From Symsagittifera roscoffensis (lineage: Eukaryota > Xenacoelomorpha > Acoela > Convolutidae), in NCBI RefSeq assembly GCF_963678635.1, contig NC_087070.1, positions 48,033,467-48,093,466 on the forward strand: a stretch of DNA of 60,000 bases, in the 5' to 3' direction. The first letter of the stretch is position 1, and the number at the start of each line of letters is the position of its first letter. A program made the translations under genes and the position numbers. Of the stretch, positions 13,201 to 25,300 are shown one piece after another. The notes beneath the pieces are model-generated. The model was not told the DNA's origin and did not search any database. It saw only the letters and a list, made by a program, of their open reading frames with translations.

Positions 13201-13285
13201 AATTTTCTATGATAAGCTTTTTTTTCCATAGATTTCATACATGAAACTGCATGATAAGCATTTTTCTTCAACCCGAAACTCTCTC

Positions 13286-13328
<43 letters not shown>

Positions 13329-16300
13329 TTGTGTGCGTGTGTTTGTGTATATATGTGTGCGTGTAACCAATTGAAACGGGTAAATTGACTTTCTGGCCGC
13401 CAACGAAACCCGGTGACTAATTTTGTAAATACTGCACAAGAAAAATGCCAAATAGCAAGTTGTTATTAAAACACTTTTGCGCCTTTTGCAAATTTAATTA
13501 CACACATCTTTCTCAATAACTTCTACCTATTTTAATTTTGGTTTTGAATTTTGGTTCAATTTGATTTCAATTTAAATTTGATTTTGAGTTTACGTTATTA
13601 AAATTTTTCATTGTGCTGGAATTTTGGCGATTGCTCTTTTGACAATGTTTTGCTGTGGCTTTTTTTTTAGGTTGACCAAATAGATTTTCCGAGCTTTTCT
13701 AAAGCACTAAAAAGACGCTGTTCTGGGCCAATTTTGTGCGCCGCAGGCAAAATTTTGAAAAACAGGTCAAAAAAGCCGTTTTTGGGAACTTTTTTTTTGG
13801 CGCGTGCTTCTCCTCAAAATGAGGATATATTGGCGCCAAAGGCGCCTTTAGAAAATTTTTAGAATCGATCCGCCAAAAATGGATTTCTTAAAAAGTACCA
13901 AGGGGGGACCCTTTGGGTCGGCAGAGGGTCGAATCCCTGAGAAGGGGGCGTCCGCCCACCGCCTCCCCCCCCCCTAAATCCGCCCCTGATTTATACGCCT
14001 AATAACAAAAAATACCCAAAAAATCAGTAAATTTTTCATCGTGTTTACATCTGCGAAGTAGTTTCAAACGTCCATGAAAAAATAGATAAGACTTGAAAAT
14101 GTTTTCAAAATTTTTCAAAACTTTTCCTAAGCGCTATTTAAACTAAAAAATAGTAGCTCTCGCATCTGCAGCTATTATGATCTGCCAAATATCTTGTCTA
14201 ATTTGAGCCGAACTAAATCATGCTTACGCATTAACAGAACAACAAATTTGGCGCTTTAACTGTCTCATTATTTTCAAATCCCATTACTCTGTTAAAAAAA
14301 ACATTCATGAGAAATCTTTTACATTTGAGCTCATTGCATTAATATTTTTCAAGCACATGGAAAATCCTTCAAAAACTGTTCCTTGAAAAAATATCAAAAG
14401 TTTTCTCGAGAAAAAATCATTCCAGCAATTTTTTTTTTTTCAATTTCTTGAAAAGTTGGAACAAAATTCTAATTTAGTTTTGTACAGTTCCGGCAATAGC
14501 AAAAGACGGTTTGATACGAAATGATTTTCAGTTCTGCTGCGCTTTTCGACTAAATTGAGTAATCTAGAGATGATTCGTCGTTGTTTTCTAAAAACCCTCC
14601 TCAGTTGAATGCTTGCGTTGGATTATCGCTGTCAACTGAAGTTTCAGAAAAAGATTGAATCAAAAGATTTTTTGGCCATCATTTGCAAAGTATGCGAATT
14701 TTGCGCACGGACTGAAATATGGGTTTTAAAGTGAGCAAATAGAGCAAAATTATTATTAAGTTATTGAGACCATTTATCCACGGGGGAAACGACCAACACA
14801 AGAGCTGTACAGCTCATCACGGCAAACCGCTGTTGTGCCCCTGTTTAAGAACTACATGCACTTTTTTGGCTATTTTTCTGTGCTGGGTAATGTTGCTTCA
14901 CCCTCAAGCAAGGAGCACGGATCATGGTGGGCCTCGAACATCAGACCTCTCGATTGAGAGGCGGAGACGTACCCACTTCACCACCGCTCGCTTAATTATT
15001 CTTAAAAATCTGAAAAAAATTCAATTGTTCAGTTCTTATTGCGTTTCTTCGTCTTTTCTGATTAAAAAGAAAAACAGCACAACTACTTCAATTTTGATAC
15101 TGGATATTTGAGTTTTCTTTGCAATTTCATTTTAGTGCTAGTTTTATTTTCGGAAATACATGGCCGATGATTTCTTTTTCAACTCGGGAATCGGTGCTAC
15201 GAAAAAGTGTTTCTCTGCAAATCCTTGCTGCGGTCCACCTATTGAATTAGACTCGAGCTGTTCCTGAAACAGATAAGACCTTCACAATTTGAGGAACTTG
15301 TCGTACAGGAGTTTCTAAATTTTTTAGTTCGGTAAAACTTATCCATAAAAATATTGATTTTAAGTGATCATAGCCTCACTGAATAAAATAGAAAAACTCG
15401 CCTGTATTTGAAAACGATTCGAAATTAATGCAAATTTATATATTTTTTCAGTTTCGATTCAATTTGCTGACCTGTTCCCGTCTAGTAGTTTTCATCGCGG
15501 AACCGCTTCGCTTCCCGTACAAACCCGGGTGAAATTTGTGCAAGTTGTCTTTGTTGTCAATCAGCCACTGTTTCGAAACACGACCCGCACTGATGCTGCT
15601 AGCCTGCAACATATAAAGCACATTTTAAACTAGAAAGAAGCTTTGTTAGTAAAACCAAAATTTTAAAACGGTATGCTGCTATAATTTTTTGGATCCATGA
15701 CAATCTATTCTATGCCATTCTACCCTATTCTAATCTACCCTATATTCCAATCAACCCTATGCCAATCAACCCTGTGCCAATCTAGCCTATGTTCTTTAAA
15801 CAGTTCGATTGGTCAGAGACAACTGAGCTGACTATCTCGGCCTAAGGTCGCCTGTTACCTGAAACCGAGATAAAGTTAGAGGCGATAACCGGCTCTCCGT
15901 GGACAAGTTCCACCCTCTCCATGGACAAGTTTTTGATTAAAAAATGATTATTTTTTCAAAAAAAAGAGATGTTTTTTCCAAATCATCCACTGACACATCA
16001 TTTTTTAAAACACTTAATTCTGGGGCAGCTTTCCAACCCCTCGCCCAAAACGAGAAAAAAATTAAACATAAAATAACTACTTCTAAAACTCTGAAAACAG
16101 TGCTGTTTTTGGTGTTTAGTTTATGGCTGATAAGGTATTGCTGATATGGCTGATTGGCTGTTTAAATGGAAAAAATTGGTACGCTGACCACCCCCTCTTA
16201 CAAGAAAAAAAATAAATGGCCAAGTAAAACAGTAAACTGCTGAATTCTGATTGGGTGAAAAATATAGCTTGAACCAACGAACAACCTCATTCCTAAACTG

Positions 16301-19300
16301 ATTATGGGGAAAAGATCGTTTACTTGTTACGTTTTTTCATGAAAATTTGGCGATTGTTTCTGTAGTTGGATCACTCAGCGCTATTGGCAAAGCAACCTGA
16401 TAATTTTTATTTTTGCCTCAATCTGTTTATCTATCAGCATCGATGAAATTTTTTTTCAATTTCTTTTTTTTTGCCAGGTTTTTGCAATTTTTGAACTGGC
16501 TGTTCTGGTAGGGAAAATTTTTACATACATCTGAAAACTATTGATGCCTCCTGAACAACATTTAAAAATTATTATCAACCAGCGATCATACTTCTAAAAT
16601 TGTATATTTTTAAAAATGCCAAATTGGTCCATTTTGGACATTACCCGTGCGACATATTTAGAGCAGTTTTCGTTCCAAATTGAGGCGCGTTTTGATCCTA
16701 ACAATACGTCACTAAAAATTAATTCAGGTAGGGAGTGGAAAAGAGCCGTTAGTTCAACACTTTTGTACATTATATAGCGTGTGGGGAATTTTTTTTTTAA
16801 TCCTGCAAAAAGTTATTTGATAAGCTTATTAGTAAGCCATGAAGGGCAGTCAAAACAATCAAGAATTTTTTGTTCCGACTTCTAAAGAAAATGGGAAAAT
16901 TTTTTTATTGGATTGATTTTTTTATCAGCCAAAATTCGGTGATTGAATCAAAACTTTTAAGAAAAAACTTACATACCCCATTGCAGATATCGACTCCGTG
17001 AACTCAAATATAAACAGAGTTTTTTTTGTAAAATATTGGGGATTGAAAAGTTGCCAGCCATTTTGGCCATGCTTTGGACTAGCCTACATGTTCTTTGAAG
17101 ACTTGTTATGCCCGCATCTAAGAAAAGTGAAAAGAAATTTAATTGAAATGGATCTCTGTAGTCTAAAATTTTATCAAAAAAATCAAATCCCCTGTGACTA
17201 TCAGACCACAAAAGGGAATAAAGACTTGATTTTTATCCATTGTTTTATCAAATTTAAAGTTAATTATAATCCATTTAAATTCAATTAGAATGAATTTTTT
17301 CTACTTTATTTTGTTTGGTGTCGTTCAAACTTCAGCAAAAACTTCTGCAACGATTTCTGCAAAAACATGATCTGCAAAAGCAGATTTTCAAAAGATCTGC
17401 AGATTTTTCAAAAGTTCTGCAAAAGCATTTTTCTTATGCAAAACGGGTCTACAGCTTACTCTATTTTTAAACCTCAGATTTTTCAAAATGCAAACGTTTG
17501 CCCTTTTCCCTCCCCATTTGTCCTTTGTTATTTCCCACCGCCACTACCCCCCCCCCCCATCACCAGAACCAATCCCCAAACACCAAAAAATACAGGTCGA
17601 AGTTCCATTTTTCAGAAACTGCATTTTTCAGCGCGCTGTTTCTCAGGGTAATTAGATACATACAACTCTTGTTTAAGTAAATTGAGAAAATGTTTCAAAT
17701 GAGCAATTTTTTGCGCATCTCAAAAAAACGAAAAAAAAAATCAATATAATGAAGTTGCATTGTCTTTATCTGTAAAAGTGAAAATTGATCGATTATAATT
17801 GATTTGCAAAGTTTTTTTTTGATAAAAAGAACCATAAAGTCCGTTTTTAATTGATCATAGTTGATTATTTTTCTCTTATAGATATAGACAATAAAAGTCA
17901 GATTTAATCATTATTTTTTCGTAGAGCTCCAGTGCAGTTGATGCTGAAAACGCAACTCAAGAAGTTTTTGCGTCGCAATTTAACCCGTACTAGGCAACCA
18001 TTCAAAAGTAAATGGCGGCTAATCGGTCATAACAATTCAGTACGAATCCAATTTTCACACTTGATGTTAGATATAGTCCAGATTTTATGGTTTTTTAATT
18101 TGTCCTTGATTAAAACTATTCGATACCGACGACAAAGGCAACTGAAGGCGCTTTGCCAGGAGATACTAGTATTCTTGTTAGTTCTTTCTCGCTGATCTGA
18201 GTGAGGAGAAATTGATTTGGACGAAAGTAATGGCCTTGATTACATAGTCTTCAAGGTGGCGGCCAGTCAATAAGCAGAATGGTCTAAGAGCAGAATGAGT
18301 CCAAGAGCAGAAAAAAAGGAAAAATAACAACTTCTATAAGCTAATCGGTATAATAATCATCAGAAATGTCAATAATAGCAAAGCAACGAACATTTTATGC
18401 ATAATTTGAGCAATTTAATCAAGAATTTTAAAAAAATTAATCAAAACACCTAATGAAATTAGTCAATTCATGCGTAATTTATTCGTTTTCTTGGTATTTT
18501 TTGACGATTATAATAAATGTTTTATCAATTAGCCCTTATAAGCCAACATAAGTCAATATTTTTCTGTTTTTCTGCCCTTGGACCCATTCTGCACTTGGAC
18601 CATTCTACTTATTGCTCCGCCTCCCTTCAAGGTTTCTTCTCATACATATATGTACTATATTTTTTTCAGATAGTCGCTGCCAAATGACAATCAATTTTTG
18701 TCTTCGAAATTTTTTAAGCAGACATTCTGATTGATTTTCATTAAGCAAAAGTTTTTTTATAAAACCCAAAATTAAAAACACACAATTGGCAGTTCATACA
18801 TGTCTGTACTAAGCTTCAGGATAGCAATTCTTGCTTCCAATAAGAGCTATCTGTCCATTTTAAAAATGTTCCATCTGTAATCTGGGCCAAATTTTGCAGC
18901 ACCATAAATCAAACTTTAGTTAAACTTAAGCACTTTGATTCAGTAAAAATATTTATCTTAAAAGATGCTTTTTTTTTGCCTTCAAGTATAAATAGTTTAA
19001 GTTTCGCAAACTTGGCTTCAAAAAATTTTTGTGAAACTTCCTGATGAAATTGAAAGTCGTTCAAGATGCTGATAACAGAATTCTATGCTAGAGCGTGGGG
19101 ATGAACAAAAACATTAGCATACAAAATAGGGTTTTTGCCAGCTTTATTTACAAGTTATCGCGTGCTTTTGTAACTAAATTTTCAGCTCTGTAGCAGCAAT
19201 CCATATCGTGATTCTGAAAAAATCGGACAAAAATTTTGGCATCGAAATTTAGTGGCAGATGCATGAAATTTATTCGTTTTTGCTATTTTTTGTTCCAATT

Positions 19301-22300
19301 TTTGAAAGAAACGGAATATTTATGCTTGGGGTGGTTTTTTATCAAAACATTTTTCGGCGATCGAAGTAAAAATTTTTAACAGTAAATCTTTAAGCGCCTT
19401 GGCGACTCCTAATCGAAATATTAATGTTTGGCGAATAATCCCGCACAACAAAATCATTGTTAATAATGTCGTACGACTAATATTTTCACACTCGATCTTC
19501 GACATTGTTCAAAATTAATAGTTTCTCATATATTCTCTTTTATCTAAAACTATTTGAGACCAATTGAAGGGCAGTCAAAACATTCGGGTTTTGCCCTGAT
19601 ATACGAGCATTCTTACGTTAGTACAAACTGAATGAAAGCTATGTCATTTTTTTTGTTGTGCTCATTTACTACCAAATTTCTGATATAGCAGAATAACATC
19701 GATGACCGAAATGTTTTGGATAGTATTAGTATTATGAAATCTGATCGGCTTATGTGTAATGGAACACCTCTCAAATTTTCATGCTATTGTTCCGTTTTTC
19801 GATACGAAAGTAACGGAATATTTGTGCTCGGGGTGGGTTTTTTTTCTTCAGACAAATTTTGACTTTTTAACTAGCCATTTTTGACAGAATTTTTTTTATC
19901 ATTCAAAAGGTATTGTTGTCTAAGCTTAAATTTGAAAAGATATTTCACCTGTGATGATTTTTCGTACAGTTATGGGGGTTTAAAGATTGCCATTTTGACC
20001 AATTTGGGACAATTAACGCGCGATATATTTCGGGCTATTAACGCGTAAGCGGAGATTTAATGCGTCTTAGAAATCGTTCCAAATTGGTTGAACGAAACTT
20101 ATTTGCCATAATTGATTTGTTAAAATGAGCGAAATTTTTTTTTTTACTTTATATGGCGTGTCGGGGGATGATTTCATAAAAAAATTCAAATTTTAGAATT
20201 TTTTTTTTCATTTCTATTTTATTAAATTTATTTTTTGATGTTATTACTGCCCCATAATGCTTAAAAGGCAGTCGGAACATTCAGGGCTTCGCCCTGATAC
20301 GAGCAGTCTTGTTTATCTTTATGCTAAAATTACGGTCCCCGGAAGTGTGCATACAAAATTCGCCATGATAAAAAACTTACCAAAATTGAGAGTAGTACGA
20401 GGCTCAGAATAACTTTATTCATTTTCAACGGCTACAATCTACAAGTAATCGGTTTCTAATAGTGTTTATTATATAGGTATTTGTTGGTGATAGTATTTTA
20501 TGACAGCAAAACCAGGTTAAAAGCAATAAGAGTCGGAGATGAATATTTTAAAAGGGTAATTTGTCAGAGAACAATAACAGAAAAAAATCGGTCTAACCCC
20601 TTTTTTACCACTATTTTGAGACCAATTCGGGGGCAACAAAAGACAACCCGATTATAAATGGCAATAATTGGAAGGAAAATGGTAATAAGTTATGGGTCAT
20701 TAAATATTCAATAAAATAGTGATAAAATGGAAAACTCAATAGGTTGAAGCCCCACAAAATCACTCGGATATAAAACCTTTTCAAAGTTTTGTGCCTTTTT
20801 TCTCGTGGTTACCCCCTTAATCGACTATTTTAATAATACTTTATAGTAATAAATGTTTTTGTTTCATTCAGAAAATTCCCGCTATCCCCAATCTCCTATT
20901 TGTTATTTTAAATGTTACCAATAGAGCGTTTCTTAATTAAAGCTTTTTCTATTTTTTTTTGAAAAAGCTAATGATTGTCATTAACACTAAATTTGTTAGT
21001 GTGCGGCCTTACTAACGTTGAAAAGGCAACATTTTTTGTCAGAAAACAGCAATTTTGGCGACACTTAATTATTTGTTTTTAAATAGTTGATTTATACCAT
21101 AATTTAACGAGAGCGGGTTTATGGAGAAGAAACAAACGCAACAAATGCAAAAAAACTCCTCTACCCCACCCTCTTGTTTTTTCAATTGCCCAGCGAAGAT
21201 TTTAATAGCGACACACAGTCATTCACCAGCCCCTCCTTCCCCGGATTCGAACTCCTCGCCACTTTTGGGCTCTATGACTTTTGGTCGACAAACCCTTAAT
21301 TTTTTCAAGCTGCTTTTGCCAATATGCTTGTTTTGAACTTCCCTCCCCCTTTGGTACCTTTTAAGACAGCAATTTTTGGCTAATTTTTGACCCTAATTTT
21401 TTTTCTACAATATGCTTAATTTGAAGGGAGAAAGCTCCCCTTCCCCCTCGAAGAAATCCTAGGTTCGCTCCTGCTTCTAATGCAAGTTTACGAAAGATTA
21501 GAAAAAAAAACAGAAATTGAAGTCTATCTTTTTGGAACAAACTGACCGCATATTCGTTTCAGGCAAAGAACTTACGAAGACAAAGTGTGCTATCACGACT
21601 ACGAATGTCGCAACTTCACCGCCGAGGCAGAGTTGGAAAAACTGAGGAACATCTACGTGAACATGACTAGCGATGTGAACTCGACACTAATCGCTGAGCT
21701 GAAGATCTACGAATGTTGTGATGCAAATGCGACTTACGCAACTGGCGACTACTCTTCAGGCTATGACGACGAAGATTATGAGGATGACGTAAGATTTGAA
21801 ACACTTCTGAGATACTTTTTAAAAGCTTTTGAGTAACTTTTGCAAAAGATTTTGAGTAATTTTCCTCAATTTTCAACGTGAACTATAAATAAACTTCTGA
21901 AGGCGTCTACGACGCCAATATAACTACATTTGAGGGGGAAGCGCGCGCTGAAAAAACGCATTTTATTAATCAAATAGTTTTTGAAAATGCTAAAAACGCC
22001 ATTTTTAGCTTGTTTTTCAAAAAAAAATAATGCATGCCGCTCAAAAAATTGTTGACAGAATAATTGTTTCGGAGAGTTCGAAGAAACAAATTGGTCGACC
22101 TAAAAAAAGTTTTCAAACTTATTTCGAAAAACCGCTTTTCCATAGAAAATTTCTGCGCACGCCAATGGCAGAGTTGAAACTATGTGAAAAAACACCAAGC
22201 ATATCTGGCATGAATCTATATGTCATACCTTATGGTATGCGTAGATCTTCAATATCAAATCCGAGCGGAATTGGCAAATACGACGACTGAGGTTACGTGT

Positions 22301-25300
22301 AAAAAAGACAACTGTTTGATAAAACCATTTATTTCTTGCTCTGCCGATCACTCGGTGTGGCTATGGAGGTAGTTTTCAAAAGATACAAGGCCATTCGATC
22401 AGTATAGATTACTATATGTATATTCAAATATAACCACTGTTATGGTTTTGCCATTCGGGCCGGATGACACTACCCCTGGAAGTCAAAAATAAACTTGAGT
22501 TTTTGAGTCCAAGTAGACTTAAGTTGAATTGCGAGTTTATTGAGTCCCTTCATATTTTATTGATTTATTGAGTCCCGAGTTTATTTCTTCTTTCGTTGTC
22601 TTCTTGTTTTTTGATCGATACCAAGAAAAACCTCTCTAATATCTGATATCATTCTGCTTGAACTGAAAGTCGGGGACACCAAATCCAATATTTCCATGCT
22701 TTTGTTTTTAGGTTTGGGTTTTATTGTTTTTGAAAATTTCACACATGCTTGATATTCTGGCAATTTTTCATGGAAACCCATCTCGTGGGTTAAACTTTTT
22801 ATTTTCGAGTTGTTCCCCTCCCTTTATTTGTTGGTCGGTGACTCGATAGAAAATTGTTTCTTTTTGGGTTCCGTTGGCATTTGCTTAGCTTCGTTAATTG
22901 CACTTATTGGTACTGGAGTTCCCAACGCTCCCGCCAACGCCGATTGTCGGTTCTTAGTGGATTTCCTGGTTGCTTCTGCCGATATTCGTGGTAATTGGGG
23001 ATGCGTCTTCTTTTGATTCAGTCTACTCGGAGATGGGGCCGTGTTCTCGAATGTAGAGGACCAAGCCTCACTTGATGACGTTTGTTGCTCTGGCGTCTCA
23101 ATGTCCCTGTTTGTTGGGGTGCTGATCTCTTTTTATAGTTCTGACCTGAATTGCATTCCTCTTGTTGGGTTTATCTGCGCTAGATTTCCTCCTGACTTCT
23201 GTCCTGTTTGCTTCGCGTTTTTTTTTCTTTGGCTATCTTGTGACTGCTACTGTTTATCTTTTCTTGACATATTCCTTTTTTTGAACATGGGATGTTGTGG
23301 CGCGTTTGGTTTTTCAATGTTTAAAACAATTGTAAACCTAGTCCTGTTCTCTGCGCGGATCTACATGCAACGTACTTGCTTAGTCGTGAGGGTATGCAAG
23401 GTCCATAAATCAGCAGATTGGGGACAAATGCGAATCTGCCATTTCTTGGTATTCTCGGTGGCTTACCCAATGTCTGCACCCAAGCTGTGTGTGTGGTGTG
23501 TAAATTAAGATTTTCCCGTTCGTAGTTTTGTATTTTTGTTCGATGTTTCTGGGTCTTTTTTTGTAGCTACTCTTATTTTTCTCGTTGCCACTTCATCTGT
23601 CCGTTATTTGGTGTTTGCATCTACCTGGTGTTGTATCATTTTGTATCTTAGATATAACTTTTCTCGCTCTTTAAATAATGTCTGCCTAGTTTTCACACGT
23701 GTTTCCTGTTGGGCTGCTTGTGCTGGTTTTATAATTTCCTTGTTCAAAGGTTCTGGTAGGAGGTCTGATGGCCGCCGTTTTTAACCACTTTGTCTTCAGG
23801 CGTGTTTTGCATCGTCCCAGTTTAGGTTATTTGCTGAGCTTGTTGTTATACTTGATGATAGTGTGCTTGGTTTGGTTCTATGTGTGCTTCGAATGGCGAG
23901 AATTTCAGCCACTGGAGTGATTCAAAATGTTTTGATTATTTCAGCTTTGTCTGATGCTATTTTATAAGATAAGTTATTTTTCTCTATTCTCATAACTTTT
24001 AGCTTGCGTTTTAATGCTTGTATCATTCGTCTGACCACACCTATCAAGTGGTGATTGTTTGCAGATGCAAATAATTATTTGATGTTGCTTGATCCACAAA
24101 AAAAAAACAGAACTTTTGACTCTGATTGCATCTGAATTTTGCGAGACGCTGTTGATTGATTTATATCTTTGCATAAATCTTGTGGCTGCTCTGTTGTTAA
24201 ATACCACTTTAGCTGTCGGAAATTCGACCAGTAATCTATGGCTACGAGTATATACGCTTCGGTGGTTTAGTTCGTTGGGTAGAAGTCCTGCGAAATCTAG
24301 TTGAACCTCTTCATTCGGCTCGACTGTTGATTCGATTTGGAGTGAATGAGTGTTCCCTAAAAATGGTCTTAAATTTTTACCTCGTTCAGTACATTGTCGG
24401 CAGTTTCGTGACAACTGGACAATTGATCTGTGTATGTGCGTAAACCAAATGGGTTCGCAGAGGTCGATCATAGCGGCGGATCTTGGGTCCATGAGATGGA
24501 TGCTTTCCAATAATGTCTGTCTTAGTTGAATTGAGAAGGAATGGTGTCACAATGCTGCTCGTGATCATTTTGTGGCTTGCCTCTAGTTTTTGTTGTGTAC
24601 TACCTGTATTTGATGGTGCAGTTTCGTTTGGCATGTCGGTTGATCCTAAAACCAAGTTTGGATTTTGACTCTTCCTGTTGCATTTCCTCAGATAAGATTG
24701 AAATTGCAGTGTTCTCTGGATTTTGGATCCAGCGGAATTTGCGAGTAATCATATCGTAATCGATATTTGAGAAAACATTTTGACTTTTTTCTTTTGATTT
24801 TACTATCTGCGCTGTTTTGTCCAGAAACAGTTCTGTATTGGGCAATTGATATTTGTTTTTGTGTATGATATTGTTAAATTTCTTGGAATCCAATGCCAAT
24901 TTGGCAATTTGATCCTTTTTATGGTTATGATTATGGGACTAATTAATTGGTTGTCTGTGCACTTGTTTAATTCAGTGATCTGCTTTTGTTTGATCAATTT
25001 TTACAGCTCTTTCTCGGCTCTTTCTTTCAAATGTATCGGAGTTCTTCTTCCTTTTTCTTGAATCGGGACAACTTTTTCGATCAATTGGGTTTTTATTAGA
25101 TAGTTTTCGACTTTACCATTTCTCAAACACAATTGTTTGCAATTGTTTTTTATTCACTGTTTGATCTCTGGGTCTGAAATTTTGTTCTCATAAAGGCTGC
25201 CTATCTGCTCCTTTTTTGGTTTTACTTGTACCAGTTTAATGTCCTCCGATGATTTTCTCCTTTTGATCGTCTACGATGATGAACGGTGCTAATTGAACTG

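Larger units (their letters stand above)
10281..14769. other. First part of intron 1, repeat-rich
   Basis: No exon recognised. It holds a G tract (about 10348-10360), the palindromic repeat cluster at 10800-13267, a TG microsatellite (13287-13390) and a MITE (13672-13988). Short open frames here are AT-rich noise. Confidence 0.4.

Noticed and set aside
17932-18195. An 87-codon plus-strand open frame
   Set aside because: The stretch aligns with a partial family B repeat (19390-19620) that is not open in the same frame.
21241-21260. tRNA B-box-like word on the minus strand
   Set aside because: No A box or cloverleaf can be built around it. Probably a SINE scrap or chance.
22810-23784. Long plus-strand open frames with hydrophobic, Cys-rich translations
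   Set aside because: They lie antisense to the Gypsy polyprotein region between its two LTRs. The minus strand carries the recognisable domains, so these are shadows.
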